In this document: positions 32,532 through 42,578 of the stretch, piece after piece
Layout of the letters: every line of letters starts with the position of its first letter
How positions within the stretch are numbered: the stretch's first letter is position 1
Assembly: GCA_045532055.1 (NCBI GenBank)
Contig: JAZSFF010000034.1
Location: 15,083 to 79,082, forward strand
DNA from: SIG440 sp045532055
Lineage (GTDB): Bacteria; Bacillota; Clostridia; Monoglobales; Monoglobaceae
Direction: 5' to 3'
DNA length: 64,000 bases
Translations under genes and position numbers: made by a program
The notes under the pieces: generated by a model
The model's database searches: none
The model's input: only the letters and a program-made list of their open reading frames with translations
What the model was told of the DNA's origin: nothing

Positions 32532-35500
32532 TTAACCAAAGATTATGTCTTCTGAAAAGTCAGTAGCAGGAACAATGTCCACGTTGCTATACTTAGGCGT
32601 ACCTGTACCTGCAGGAACAAGTTTACCGATGATAACGTTTTCCTTAAGACCAACCAACGGGTCAATCTTGCCCTTGATAGCAGCTTCGGTAAGGACTCTT
32701 GTTGTTTCCTGGAAGGATGCAGCAGAGAGGAACGAATCTGTTGCCAATGCTGCCTTTGTGATACCCATAAGAACTTCTGAGTATTCAGCTTCCTGTTTGC
32801 CCTCTGCACGAACGGCATTGTTCACGCGTTCAAGCTCATAGCGTTCAACAAGTGAACCTGTGAGGAGGTTGGTGTCGCCTGCGTCTTCAACCTTAACCTT
32901 GTGCATCATCTGACGGACAATAACCTCGATATGCTTGTCGTTGATATCAACACCCTGGAGACGATATACACGCTGAACTTCCTGAATGAGGTAGTCCTGA
33001 ACGGCTGTATAGCCCTTGATTGCCAGTATATCATGTGGGTTGACTGAACCTTCTGTAAGTTCGTCACCGGCTGCGATTACCTGATCTTCTCTTACTTTGA
33101 TTCTTGAACCATAAGGAATCAGGTAGGTTGCACTGTTGCCGTTTTCGTCGTCAAGAATTGTGATTTCACGTTTTTTCTTGTTTTCTGATATCTTTACGCG
33201 ACCGCCAATTTCAGCAATGATTGCAAGACCCTTAGGCTTTCTTGCTTCAAACAATTCCTCGACACGGGGGAGACCCTGTGTGATATCGTCGCCACCAGCA
33301 ACACCGCCGGCGTGGAACGTACGCATTGTAAGCTGTGTACCAGGTTCACCGATTGACTGTGCAGCAATAATACCAACAGCTTCACCGATGTTTACAGCCT
33401 CGCCGTTTGCAAGGTTGTGTCCGTAACATTTAGCACAAACACCAATCTTAGAGCGGCATTTGAGAACACTGCGGATTTTGATGCTTTCAATTTCTGCTTT
33501 TTCGATTGCATCTGCCATATCAGGTGAAATCATTTGATTCTTAGCACAGATAACCTCTCCCGTTGCAGGGTTTACAACGTCTTCGCAAACAACTCTGCCT
33601 ATCAGACGGTCTTTCAGCTTCTCAATGATTTCGTTGCCGTCTTTGATGTCTGAAACAATGATACCATCATCTGTTCCACAATCGTCTTCACGGATAATAA
33701 CGTCCTGAGAAACGTCAACCAGACGACGTGTGAGGTAACCTGAGTCGGCTGTTCTCAGCGCTGTATCTGTAAGACCTTTACGAGCACCGTGGGTTGAAAT
33801 GAAGTATTCAAGAACGGTAAGGCCTTCACGGAAGTTAGCCTTGATAGGAATTTCGATTGTACGACCGGTGGTGTCCGCCATAAGACCACGCATTGCAGCC
33901 AGCTGACGAATCTGGTTTACGCTACCACGGGCACCGGAGTTTGCCATCATGAAGATAGGATTGAGCTCGTCAAGGCTCTTCATAAGAGCGTCTGTAACCT
34001 TATTTGAAGTCTCGGACCAGATTTGAATAACCTTTTCATAACGTTCTTCATCTGTAAGAAGACCTCTTAAGTATTTCTTTGTAACTTTTTCGATTTCTTC
34101 CTCGGCTTCAGCGAGGTAAACTTTCTTTTCTTCAGGAATTTCCATATCGGAAACGCCAACGGTGATAGCGCCACGGGTTGAATACTTAAAGCCCATTGCT
34201 TTTACGTCGTCAAGAAGTGTAGCTGTCTCTGTGATGCCGTGGATTTTGATGCTGCGGTCAATAATCTGACCAAGCTTTTTCTTGTCAACACGGAATGCAA
34301 CCTCAAGAGCCAGTGCGTTTTCAGGGTTGGTTCTGTCAACAAAACCAAGGTCCTGAGGAATCTTCTCGTTGAAGATAAGACGGCCAACTGTGGCATCAAT
34401 GATGCCTGTAACCTTTTCACCGTTAATTTCCCTTGTGATGCGAACTTTGATTGGGGCATGGAGGCCAACAGCACCGTTTGCATAAGCCAAGGTTGCCTCG
34501 TCTTCTGAACCGAAGACTTTGCCTGCACCATATTCGTCATCTATCTGGATTGTCAGGTAGTAGCTACCCAGAACCATATCCTGTGTAGGAACAGTTACGG
34601 GATTACCATCCTGAGGCTTGAGCAGGTTGTTTGCAGAGAGCATAAGGAATCTTGCCTCTGCCTGAGCCTCTGCAGACAAGGGAAGGTGAACCGCCATCTG
34701 GTCACCGTCAAAGTCCGCGTTGAAGGCTGTACATACAAGGGGATGGAGCTTAAGAGCTTTGCCCTCAACCAGAACAGGTTCAAACGCCTGGATACCCAGT
34801 CTGTGGAGTGTAGGTGCACGGTTGAGGAGAACGGGATGCTCTGAAATTACGCTTTCAAGCACGTCCCAAACCTCGGGGCGAACACGCTCTACCATACGTT
34901 TTGCTGATTTGATGTTGTGTGCCAGCCCGTCATTAACCAATTTTTTCATTACAAAAGGTTTGAAAAGTTCCAAAGCCATCTTTTTGGGGAGACCGCACTG
35001 GTAAATTTTCAGTTCGGGACCAACAACGATAACAGAACGTCCGGAATAGTCAACACGCTTACCCAAAAGGTTCTGACGGAAACGGCCCTGCTTACCTTTC
35101 AGCATATCTGAAAGTGACTTGAGAGGACGGTTGCCGGGGCCTGTAACAGGGCGACCACGTCTGCCATTGTCTATCAGGGCGTCAACTGCTTCCTGAAGCA
35201 TTCTTTTTTCGTTTCTTACGATAATCTCAGGAGCTCCAAGGTCAAGGAGTCTCTTGAGGCGGTTGTTTCTGTTTATAACACGACGATATAAGTCGTTGAG
35301 GTCGGATGTTGCAAATCTGCCGCCGTCAAGCTGAACCATAGGTCTGATTTCCGGAGGAATAACCGGAATAACAGGCATAATCATCCATTCAGGTTTGTTA
35401 CCCGATTGACGGAATGAGTCAACAACTTCCAGTCTTCTTACTGTTCTTATCTTTTTCTGACCCTTTGCACCTTCAAGGTCAGCTTTGAGTTCCTGATAAA

Positions 35501-36062
35501 GTGCTTCAAGGTCGATTGCCTGGAGCATTTCAAGAACAGCCTCAGCACCCATACCTGCCTTGAATGCGTTTGCACCGTATTTTTCGCATTCTTCGCGGTA
35601 CTCTTTCTCGCTGAGTATCTGATTTTTCATAAGACCGGTTTTGCCCGGGTCAATAACAACGTATGCTGCAAAGTACAGAACTTTTTCAAGGAGACGGGGT
35701 GACATATCAAGGATAAGACCCATACGGCTGGGGATACCCTTGAAGTACCAGATGTGAGATACGGGAACAGCAAGTTCAATGTGGCCCATTCTCTCACGGC
35801 GTACCTTTGAACGTGTAACTTCAACGCCGCAACGGTCGCAGACTACACCTTTATAACGAACACGTTTATATTTTCCGCAGTTACATTCCCAGTCCTTTTG
35901 GGGACCAAAAATTCTCTCGCAGAAAAGGCCGTCTTTCTCGGGTTTTAAGGTTCTGTAATTTATTGTTTCGGGTTTCTTAACCTCGCCTCGTGACCATTCT
36001 CTGATCTTTTCGGGTGAAGCAAGTCCTATTTGAATAGCATCAAAATTTTGATATTCGCACAT
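32532..36062 (-). CDS. rpoC: DNA-directed RNA polymerase subunit beta'
   Basis: This is the 1176-aa catalytic subunit. The N-terminal zinc site uses Cys at residues 60, 62, 75 and 78 (ECNCGKYKRV, VCDRCGVE), and the Mg2+ loop NADFDGD is at residues 448-454. The bridge-helix/trigger-loop region follows, and the second zinc cluster is at CRSKIGVCAKCYG. Length is normal for Clostridia without lineage-specific inserts. It follows rpoB after 100 bp with an intervening hairpin. Unlike in most genomes, the ribosomal genes rpsL-rpsG do not follow; the operon ends here at a terminator shared with prmA. Confidence 0.97.
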   Translation of the reverse strand: MCEYQNFDAIQIGLASPEKIREWSRGEVKKPETINYRTLKPEKDGLFCERIFGPQKDWECNCGKYKRVRYKGVVCDRCGVEVTRSKVRRERMGHIELAVPVSHIWYFKGIPSRMGLILDMSPRLLEKVLYFAAYVVIDPGKTGLMKNQILSEKEYREECEKYGANAFKAGMGAEAVLEMLQAIDLEALYQELKADLEGAKGQKKIRTVRRLEVVDSFRQSGNKPEWMIMPVIPVIPPEIRPMVQLDGGRFATSDLNDLYRRVINRNNRLKRLLDLGAPEIIVRNEKRMLQEAVDALIDNGRRGRPVTGPGNRPLKSLSDMLKGKQGRFRQNLLGKRVDYSGRSVIVVGPELKIYQCGLPKKMALELFKPFVMKKLVNDGLAHNIKSAKRMVERVRPEVWDVLESVISEHPVLLNRAPTLHRLGIQAFEPVLVEGKALKLHPLVCTAFNADFDGDQMAVHLPLSAEAQAEARFLMLSANNLLKPQDGNPVTVPTQDMVLGSYYLTIQIDDEYGAGKVFGSEDEATLAYANGAVGLHAPIKVRITREINGEKVTGIIDATVGRLIFNEKIPQDLGFVDRTNPENALALEVAFRVDKKKLGQIIDRSIKIHGITETATLLDDVKAMGFKYSTRGAITVGVSDMEIPEEKKVYLAEAEEEIEKVTKKYLRGLLTDEERYEKVIQIWSETSNKVTDALMKSLDELNPIFMMANSGARGSVNQIRQLAAMRGLMADTTGRTIEIPIKANFREGLTVLEYFISTHGARKGLTDTALRTADSGYLTRRLVDVSQDVIIREDDCGTDDGIIVSDIKDGNEIIEKLKDRLIGRVVCEDVVNPATGEVICAKNQMISPDMADAIEKAEIESIKIRSVLKCRSKIGVCAKCYGHNLANGEAVNIGEAVGIIAAQSIGEPGTQLTMRTFHAGGVAGGDDITQGLPRVEELFEARKPKGLAIIAEIGGRVKISENKKKREITILDDENGNSATYLIPYGSRIKVREDQVIAAGDELTEGSVNPHDILAIKGYTAVQDYLIQEVQRVYRLQGVDINDKHIEVIVRQMMHKVKVEDAGDTNLLTGSLVERYELERVNNAVRAEGKQEAEYSEVLMGITKAALATDSFLSAASFQETTRVLTEAAIKGKIDPLVGLKENVIIGKLVPAGTGTPKYSNVDIVPATDFSEDIIFG

Positions 36063-36100
36063 ACAATATCACTCGACTTTCTGCTCACAAGATTCAAGCT

Positions 36101-36136
36101 CCCCCGGTCTCCGCTATGAGCGGCGGAGGTTGGGGG
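36101..36136 (-). other. Intercistronic hairpin between rpoB and rpoC
   Basis: Arms CCCCC...CTCCGC and GCGGAG...GGGGG form a strong, interrupted stem. No T tract follows on the - strand, so it is more likely an mRNA processing or stability element than a terminator. Confidence 0.6.
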
Positions 36137-36162
36137 TATTGTTTAACTTAAATGAATAATCC

Positions 36163-39100
36163 TTAAAAATCCGTATCGTCGTCTGCATCCATCTGGTCAT
36201 CATCCAACATATCTGCAACGCCGATGTCAAAAGAATCGTCAGACATATCTTCGTCGTCGGTTGTGTCTTCAAACTCGTAGAACAACTCGTGGTCAAGAAG
36301 GTCTGAATCAGAATTTTCCTCAGATCCCTGTGCGGGTGGTACATTTTCGGGAGCATCTTCTGCCCTGTCAATGTTTACCGGCAAATCATCCGGATCGTCG
36401 TCGATACATTCTTTAAGGATTACCTCATTGCCGTCAGAGTCAAGAACCTTAACGTCAAGAGCCAAACTCTGGAGTTCCTTAATGAGAACCTTGAATGATT
36501 CAGGAACGCCGGGCTTGGGAATGTTTTCGCCTTTAACGATTGCCTCATAGGTCTTTACACGTCCTACGATATCGTCGGACTTAACTGTAAGAATTTCCTG
36601 AAGTGTGTAAGCTGCACCATATGCTTCCAGTGCCCAAACTTCCATTTCACCGAATCTCTGTCCACCGAACTGAGCTTTACCACCAAGGGGTTGCTGAGTA
36701 ACCAGTGAGTAAGGACCGGTTGAACGGGCATGAATCTTGTCATCAACCAGATGGGCAAGCTTCAACATATGCATGTAACCAACAGTTACGCGGTTGTCAA
36801 AGGGTTCGCCGGTACGTCCGTCATAAAGAACGGTCTTACCGTCGCGTTCGTAGCCAGCTTGCTCAAGAGCATCCATGATATCTTCTTCGTTTGCACCGTC
36901 AAATACGGGGGTTGCAACCTTCCAGCCAAGGGCTTTTGCCGCATAACCAAGGTGAACCTCAAGAACCTGGCCGATGTTCATACGAGAAGGAACGCCCAGT
37001 GGGTTGAGAACAATCTGGAGGGGTGTTCCGTCGGGGAGGAAGGGCATGTCTTCTTCAGGAAGAATTCTTGAAATAACACCCTTGTTACCATGACGGCCCG
37101 CCATCTTGTCACCAACAGAGATTTTTCTCTTCTGTGCAATATAGCAACGAACTATCTGTGTAACACCCGGAGGCAGCTCATCGCTGTTTTCGCGGGTAAA
37201 TACTTTTACGTCAACAATTATACCATATTCACCGTGGGGTACACGGAGTGATGTGTCACGAACTTCACGGGCTTTCTCGCCAAAGATTGCACGGAGGAGT
37301 CTTTCCTCGGCTGACAATTCGGTTTCGCCCTTTGGTGTAACCTTACCAACCAGAATATCGCCGCTTGAAACCTCAGCACCGATACGGATGATACCGCGTT
37401 CGTCCAAATCTCTGAGAGCGTCTTCGCCCACGTTGGGGATATCACGGGTAATTTCTTCGGGACCAAGTTTTGTATCACGGGACTCAATCTCATATTCTTC
37501 GATATGGATTGAAGTGAGGACATCGTCTCTTACAAGCTGTTCGCTGATGAGCATAGCATCCTCGTAGTTGTAACCTTCCCAGGTCATGAAACCGATGAGG
37601 ATGTTGCGGCCAAGACCGATTTCACCGTTTTTGGTGGAAGGTCCGTCAGCAATTATATCGCCTTCTTCAACACGCTCACCGGCAGAAACGATAGGTCTCT
37701 GGTTGATGCACATGCCCTGGTTTGAACGTGTGAACTTGATAAGCTTATATGTGTCTGTTTCACCCTCGTCGGAAAGGATTTCAATCTGACGGGCTGAAAC
37801 TTTAGAAACTGTTCCGCTGCGTTTTGCAAGGATACAAACGCCGGAGTCTCTTGCTGTTTTATACTCCATGCCTGTGCCGATGATTGGTGATTCGGGACAG
37901 AGGAGGGGAACTGCCTGACGCTGCATGTTTGAACCCATGAGGGCACGGTTAGCGTCGTCGTTTTCAAGGAATGGTATCATTGCTGTTGCGATTGATGTTA
38001 CCTGACGGGGAGAAACGTCCATGTAGTCAACACGGCATTTGCCCGGTTCGGCAGTTATTTCAAGGAACTGGTCCTTGTATCTTGTAACAACTTTCTTTGC
38101 AATGAACTTGCCGTTTTCGTCCAGAGGCTCGTTTGCCTGAGCAATGTAGAACCCGTCCTCTGTATCAGCTGTCATATATTCAACTTCGTCGGTTACGCAG
38201 CCGGTTTCCTTGTCAACCTTGCGGTAAGGAGCCTCAATAAAGCCATACTCATTTACCTTTGCAAAGCCTGAAAGGGAGTTGATAAGACCGATGTTAGGAC
38301 CTTCAGGTGTCTCGATGGGACACATACGTCCATAGTGTGAATGGTGAACGTCACGAACTTCAAAGCCTGCTCTTTCACGTGAGAGACCACCAGGACCCAG
38401 GGCAGAAAGTCTTCTTTTGTGAGTAAGCTCGCCAAGGGGGTTGATCTGGTCCATAAACTGTGAGAGCTGCGAAGAACCAAAGAATTCTTTCACTGCAGAA
38501 GTTACGGGACGAATGTTTATAAGTGTCTGAGGTGTAACCACATCAAGGTCCTGTGTGGACATTCTTTCGCGGACAACTCGTTCCATTCTTGAAAGACCGA
38601 TTCTGAACTGGTTCTGGAGGAGTTCGCCGACACTGCGAAGACGACGGTTGCCAAGATGGTCAATGTCATCAACTGTGCCCACACCCGCAGCCAGGTTGCC
38701 TATATAAGAAATGGAAGCAATAATATCGTCAGTAATAATATGCTTGGGGATAAGTTCGTCACGGCGTTCACGAAGAGCGTTTTTGAATTCGTCTGAATCA
38801 ACATCGGGGAATTCATCCATAATCTCTTTCAAAATGCTGTAACGGACATTTTCGTTTATTTCATAATCTCTGGGATTATAATCAACAAAGTCACGGAGGT
38901 CAACCATGCCGTTGGAAATAACACGGGTTGTGTGCTCGTCGTCAACTTTGATGGTGATTGCGTTGATATTGGCTTTTTCCAAAGCACGTGCCATCTCTGC
39001 AGTGATGGTTTCGCCTGCTGAAACGATAAGCTCACCGGTTTCTTTGTCAACCAGGTTTTCAGCAGAAACTCTGCCTACCACACGGGCAGCCATGCGCAAT

Positions 39101-39930
39101 TTCTTATTGAATTTGTAACGGCCAACACGAGCCAAATCATATCTCTTGGGGTCAAAGAAGAGGTTGGTGATAAGAGACTTTGCACTCTCTACTGTGGGGG
39201 GTTCGCCCGGACGCAGCTTGCGATAAATCTCCAGAAGACCTTCTTCAACTGTTTTGCATGTATCTTTCTCCATGGTGCGCATGATACGCTCGTCCTCGCC
39301 AAAGAGCTCCATGATTTCGGCGTCTGTGCCAAAGCCAAGAGCACGGATGAGAACGGTTATGGGAGTCTTTCTCATTTTATCGATTTTTACGTGGAAAAGG
39401 TCGTTGCTGTCGGTTTCGTACTCAAGCCATGCACCACGATTGGGGATAACCTGAGAGGAGAACAGCTTTTTGCCGATTTTGTCAAACTTCTCGGCAAAGT
39501 ACACCGATGGTGCGCGGACAAGCTGACTGACGATAACACGCTCAGCACCGTTTATGATGAATGTACCTGATGGAGTCATAATGGGGAAATCACCCATAAA
39601 GATTTCCTGTTCCTTGACTTCGCCAGTCTCTTTGTTGATAAGACGTACCTTGACCCTGAGGGGTGCCGCATATGTAGCGTCACGCTCTTTGCATTCCTCA
39701 ATGTCGTATTTGGGGTTCATATCTATTCTGTAATCAACAAATTCCAGAATGAGATTGCCGGCGTAGTCTGTAATAGGTGACACATCGTGGAAAACCTCTT
39801 TCAAACCTTCGGTTAAAAACCAGTCGTAGGAATTTTTCTGGATTTCGATAAGATTGGGCATGTCAATAACTTCCCTTATCTTACCGTAGCTCATTCGGGT
39901 ATTTCTGCCAAGTTTCACCGGATGTACCAT
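36163..39930 (-). CDS. rpoB: DNA-directed RNA polymerase subunit beta
   Basis: This 1255-aa subunit contains the rifampicin-pocket blocks FGSSQLSQFMDQINPLGELT, HKRRLSALGPGGLSRERAGF and the sequence VHHSHYGRMCPIETPEGPNI. The rifampicin-binding residues look wild type (Ser, Gln, Asp, His, Ser in their usual places). The C-terminal region GGKAQFGGQRFGEMEVWALE is standard, followed by an unusually long acidic tail of about 80 residues rich in Asp and Glu. It is the first gene of its operon, with its own promoter and leader; rplL is not upstream. The ATG has AGAGGTGATT upstream. Confidence 0.97.
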   Translation of the reverse strand: MVHPVKLGRNTRMSYGKIREVIDMPNLIEIQKNSYDWFLTEGLKEVFHDVSPITDYAGNLILEFVDYRIDMNPKYDIEECKERDATYAAPLRVKVRLINKETGEVKEQEIFMGDFPIMTPSGTFIINGAERVIVSQLVRAPSVYFAEKFDKIGKKLFSSQVIPNRGAWLEYETDSNDLFHVKIDKMRKTPITVLIRALGFGTDAEIMELFGEDERIMRTMEKDTCKTVEEGLLEIYRKLRPGEPPTVESAKSLITNLFFDPKRYDLARVGRYKFNKKLRMAARVVGRVSAENLVDKETGELIVSAGETITAEMARALEKANINAITIKVDDEHTTRVISNGMVDLRDFVDYNPRDYEINENVRYSILKEIMDEFPDVDSDEFKNALRERRDELIPKHIITDDIIASISYIGNLAAGVGTVDDIDHLGNRRLRSVGELLQNQFRIGLSRMERVVRERMSTQDLDVVTPQTLINIRPVTSAVKEFFGSSQLSQFMDQINPLGELTHKRRLSALGPGGLSRERAGFEVRDVHHSHYGRMCPIETPEGPNIGLINSLSGFAKVNEYGFIEAPYRKVDKETGCVTDEVEYMTADTEDGFYIAQANEPLDENGKFIAKKVVTRYKDQFLEITAEPGKCRVDYMDVSPRQVTSIATAMIPFLENDDANRALMGSNMQRQAVPLLCPESPIIGTGMEYKTARDSGVCILAKRSGTVSKVSARQIEILSDEGETDTYKLIKFTRSNQGMCINQRPIVSAGERVEEGDIIADGPSTKNGEIGLGRNILIGFMTWEGYNYEDAMLISEQLVRDDVLTSIHIEEYEIESRDTKLGPEEITRDIPNVGEDALRDLDERGIIRIGAEVSSGDILVGKVTPKGETELSAEERLLRAIFGEKAREVRDTSLRVPHGEYGIIVDVKVFTRENSDELPPGVTQIVRCYIAQKRKISVGDKMAGRHGNKGVISRILPEEDMPFLPDGTPLQIVLNPLGVPSRMNIGQVLEVHLGYAAKALGWKVATPVFDGANEEDIMDALEQAGYERDGKTVLYDGRTGEPFDNRVTVGYMHMLKLAHLVDDKIHARSTGPYSLVTQQPLGGKAQFGGQRFGEMEVWALEAYGAAYTLQEILTVKSDDIVGRVKTYEAIVKGENIPKPGVPESFKVLIKELQSLALDVKVLDSDGNEVILKECIDDDPDDLPVNIDRAEDAPENVPPAQGSEENSDSDLLDHELFYEFEDTTDDEDMSDDSFDIGVADMLDDDQMDADDDTDF

Positions 39931-40292
39931 AAATAATCACCTCTTCGTAATATTTGCGTTGACGGCAAAACGCCAACCGCATTGTATATATAACACCTAT
40001 AGCAGCACAATATATTGTATTAATTTTTACAAATTGGAAAAAATTTCACAAAAATATTTTAAACAGCTATTGCATTTTTCATACATGTATGATATACTGC
40101 AAATACAGCAAAAAATAAGGGTGAAATTGAAAAATACGCAAAAGTACGCACTATAATAGGTAACTATTATATCACAAGGATTTGCCTTTGTCAATGCGTT
40201 TTTTTAAATTTGGGAAATATTTTCGCTTTGCAGGGCATTGGGCCAGAAATGGGTCCGGTGCTTTTAATTTAGGTAGTGAAAGGAATAAATAA
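39931..40292. promoter_or_regulatory. Divergent region between rpoB and rsmA: rpoB promoter and long leader
   Basis: On the - strand TTGACA (40194-40189) and TATAAT (40171-40166) have a 17-bp spacer, giving a start near 40159 and a leader of about 230 nt for rpoB. The leader is AT-rich and contains the perfect palindrome TCATACATGTATGA (40079-40092). No ORF or known leader RNA was recognised in it. rsmA on the + strand begins at 40293 with GTGAAAGGA before it; its promoter is not clear. Confidence 0.75.
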
Positions 40293-41159
40293 ATGAAACT
40301 TTATAATCCTTCAGAACTGAAAAAGGTTATTGAGATGCACGGGTTTTCTTTTTCAAAGTCTTTGGGTCAGAACTTCCTTATTGATGAGGGGGTGTTGTCC
40401 GAGATTATCCATGGTTCGGGTGTTGATGAAAACTCAGGAGCACTGGAGATAGGTCCTGGTGCAGGGGTGCTGACACGTGAACTTGCAAGGACTGCCAACA
40501 AGGTGGTGGCGGTGGAGATTGACAAGAGCCTTATACCCTTGCTTGATTACACGTTGAATGAGTTTGACAATGTGGCTGTGGTAAATGAGGATGTTTTGAA
40601 GGTGGACTTGAAAAAACTGATTGCAGATGAATTCGGGGATATTCCGGTGCATGTTGTGGCAAATCTTCCTTATTATATAACAACACCGATTATAATGAAG
40701 TTTTTGGAAGAGAACGTACCGGTGAAGTCTCTGACTGTTATGGTGCAAAAGGAAGTCGCTGACCGCATGGTGGCAAGTCCCGGGGGCAAGGACTACGGTG
40801 CTTTGTCTGCTGCGGTGCAGTTTTATACTATACCAAAAATCGTTACAAAGGCGGAACCTCATTGTTTTATGCCGCAACCTAAGGTGGCGTCGGTGGTTAT
40901 ACGCCTTGAGGTGACCGAAAGGCCAACTGTTGATGTTAAAGACAAAAAGCTTATGTTTGACATCATTAAGTCGGCTTTTGGACAAAGAAGAAAGACATTG
41001 CTTAATGCACTTTCGAAAAGTCCTTACATTAGTATAGGAAAGGATTCGGTCAAGGAGGCACTCAGCGAGATGAGTCTTGACGAAAATATAAGAGGTGAAA
41101 AACTGAGCCTTTTGCAGTTTGCAAGGCTTGCAGATATTTTATTGGAGAAAGGAAAATAA
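40293..41159 (+). CDS. rsmA: 16S rRNA dimethyladenosine transferase KsgA/RsmA
   Basis: This 288-aa SAM-dependent enzyme dimethylates two adjacent adenosines in the 3' loop of 16S rRNA. It shows SLGQNFLIDEGVL at the N-terminus, the SAM loop ALEIGPGAGVLTRELA, and the catalytic motif VVANLPYYITTPII (N-L-P-Y). The C-terminal helical domain includes FGQRRKTLLNAL. A 4-base gap leads to yhbY. The length is normal. Confidence 0.95.
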   Translation: MKLYNPSELKKVIEMHGFSFSKSLGQNFLIDEGVLSEIIHGSGVDENSGALEIGPGAGVLTRELARTANKVVAVEIDKSLIPLLDYTLNEFDNVAVVNEDVLKVDLKKLIADEFGDIPVHVVANLPYYITTPIIMKFLEENVPVKSLTVMVQKEVADRMVASPGGKDYGALSAAVQFYTIPKIVTKAEPHCFMPQPKVASVVIRLEVTERPTVDVKDKKLMFDIIKSAFGQRRKTLLNALSKSPYISIGKDSVKEALSEMSLDENIRGEKLSLLQFARLADILLEKGK

Positions 41160-41163
41160 AAAG

Positions 41164-41445
41164 ATGACAAGCAAAGAAAGAGCATATCTCAAAGGATTGG
41201 CGGCGAATGTGCCTGCACTTTATCAAATAGGAAAGGACGGAATTTCACCCAATGTGGTGAAAACTGCGGCGGATGCTTTGGCTGCAAGGGAACTTATCAA
41301 GGTTCATGTCCTTGAAAATTCAATGATGGGAATTCGTGAGGCGGCGGAAGAACTTGCCGAAAAAACAGCAGCGCAGGTGGTAATTGTTATTGGCAACAAA
41401 TTTGTGCTTTACAAGCGTTCGGACAAAAATCTTTGTGAAATGTGA
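41164..41445 (+). CDS. yhbY: YhbY-like CRM-domain RNA-binding protein
   Basis: This 93-aa protein has a single CRM domain that binds pre-50S ribosomal RNA. The motif YQIGKDGISPNVVKTAADAL is followed by ELIKVHVLENS and the C-terminal VVIVIGNKFVLYKRS. I chose the ATG at 41164, 4 bases after the rsmA stop, with AAAGGAAAA upstream; an in-frame upstream codon lies inside rsmA. Both genes act in ribosome assembly, in line with their pairing. Confidence 0.92.
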   Translation: MTSKERAYLKGLAANVPALYQIGKDGISPNVVKTAADALAARELIKVHVLENSMMGIREAAEELAEKTAAQVVIVIGNKFVLYKRSDKNLCEM

Positions 41446-41584
41446 AATTTGTGTTAAAAATATATTTCGTTTTGGTGTTTTTGTTGACGGCTGTGCACTG
41501 TGGTGATATAATCGATTTACAAACAAGGTAAACTACATAGGGGACAAACGAGCATTGTTCCTGTGAGAAAGGCAAAGATATAAA

Positions 41585-42559
41585 TTGAGTATGTTTAGCA
41601 AAAAGGGTAAAATAATTTTGTCTGCAGTATGTATTCTGTGTGTGGTTTTTGCTACTGTTGGCGGGGTTTTGTCTGCAAAGTGGCTGACGGGCCTGTATCT
41701 TGGTGAAGAAATCACTCTTGCCTCCCTGGACAAACAAACTGAGGGAGGGGTCGGGGTAGTGAACATTCTGCTCCTTGGTGTTGATGAGGGCGGAATGCGA
41801 AGTGATACCATTATGCTTGCCAGCCTCAATGGCAGGACAGGTAAGGTTAACATACTTTCTATACCCCGTGATACCAGAATTCCAATGGGCAAAGGGTACC
41901 AAAAAATAAATGCAGCGGTGGGAATCGGAGCGCAGGAAGTGAAACGCGGAAACATTGAAGAACCTGAGGAACTCAGCGTTCAAAAGGTGAAATTGTTGAC
42001 AGGGCTTCCTATACATTATTTTATGAGTGTGAACTTTGACGGATTTCAGGAGATAATTGACGCCTTGGGTGGTGTTGATTTCGAAGTTCCTTTCCGTATG
42101 AAATATGACGACCCTGTTCAGAATCTGCATATAGACCTTCAGGCAGGTATGCAGCATCTAAATGGCAAGCAGGCCCATGATTTTGTCAGATTTAGACAGG
42201 GGAATCCCGGCTACAAGGGTTATGCAACAGGGGATTTGGGAAGAATAGAGGCGCAGCAGGCGTTTATAAAGGCTCTTGTTCAGCAAAAACTGCAGCCCAA
42301 GTATCTGTTGAAGGCAGGGGATATTTTCGAGGTTGTCAAAAAGAATGTAAGAACCAATTATACCGCAAAGGATTTGGTAAAACATCTGGGGGCAATCAGC
42401 AAAATAGATTCGGAGAATGTTACCATGTATCAGCTTCCGGGGGCACCCCAGACAATAAGTGGAATTTCATATTATCTATGCGACGGAAGAAAAATGACTC
42501 AATTGGTTGAAGATGTATTCAGCCCTACTGCAAAGGCTGAAACAGAGGAAAATAAATAA
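41585..42559 (+). CDS. LytR-CpsA-Psr (LCP) family phosphotransferase
   Basis: This 324-aa enzyme has one N-terminal transmembrane segment (about residues 9-32) and an extracellular LCP domain: NILLLGVDEGGMRSDTIML, SIPRDTRIPM, and a catalytic Arg region FVRFRQGNPG followed by GDLGRIEAQQAF. LCP enzymes attach undecaprenyl-linked teichoic acids or secondary cell-wall polymers to peptidoglycan. The start may be the TTG at 41585 or the ATG at 41591. The next gene, a GT4-CsaB fusion, begins 19 bp after the stop and suggests a pyruvylated wall polymer. Confidence 0.9.
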   Translation: MSMFSKKGKIILSAVCILCVVFATVGGVLSAKWLTGLYLGEEITLASLDKQTEGGVGVVNILLLGVDEGGMRSDTIMLASLNGRTGKVNILSIPRDTRIPMGKGYQKINAAVGIGAQEVKRGNIEEPEELSVQKVKLLTGLPIHYFMSVNFDGFQEIIDALGGVDFEVPFRMKYDDPVQNLHIDLQAGMQHLNGKQAHDFVRFRQGNPGYKGYATGDLGRIEAQQAFIKALVQQKLQPKYLLKAGDIFEVVKKNVRTNYTAKDLVKHLGAISKIDSENVTMYQLPGAPQTISGISYYLCDGRKMTQLVEDVFSPTAKAETEENK

Positions 42560-42578
42560 ACAAAGGAAATTTGAGCAT

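Noticed and set aside
41387..42157. A 256-codon open frame on the - strand.
   Set aside because: Antisense to the LCP gene, which has clear domain motifs; composition is not protein-like.
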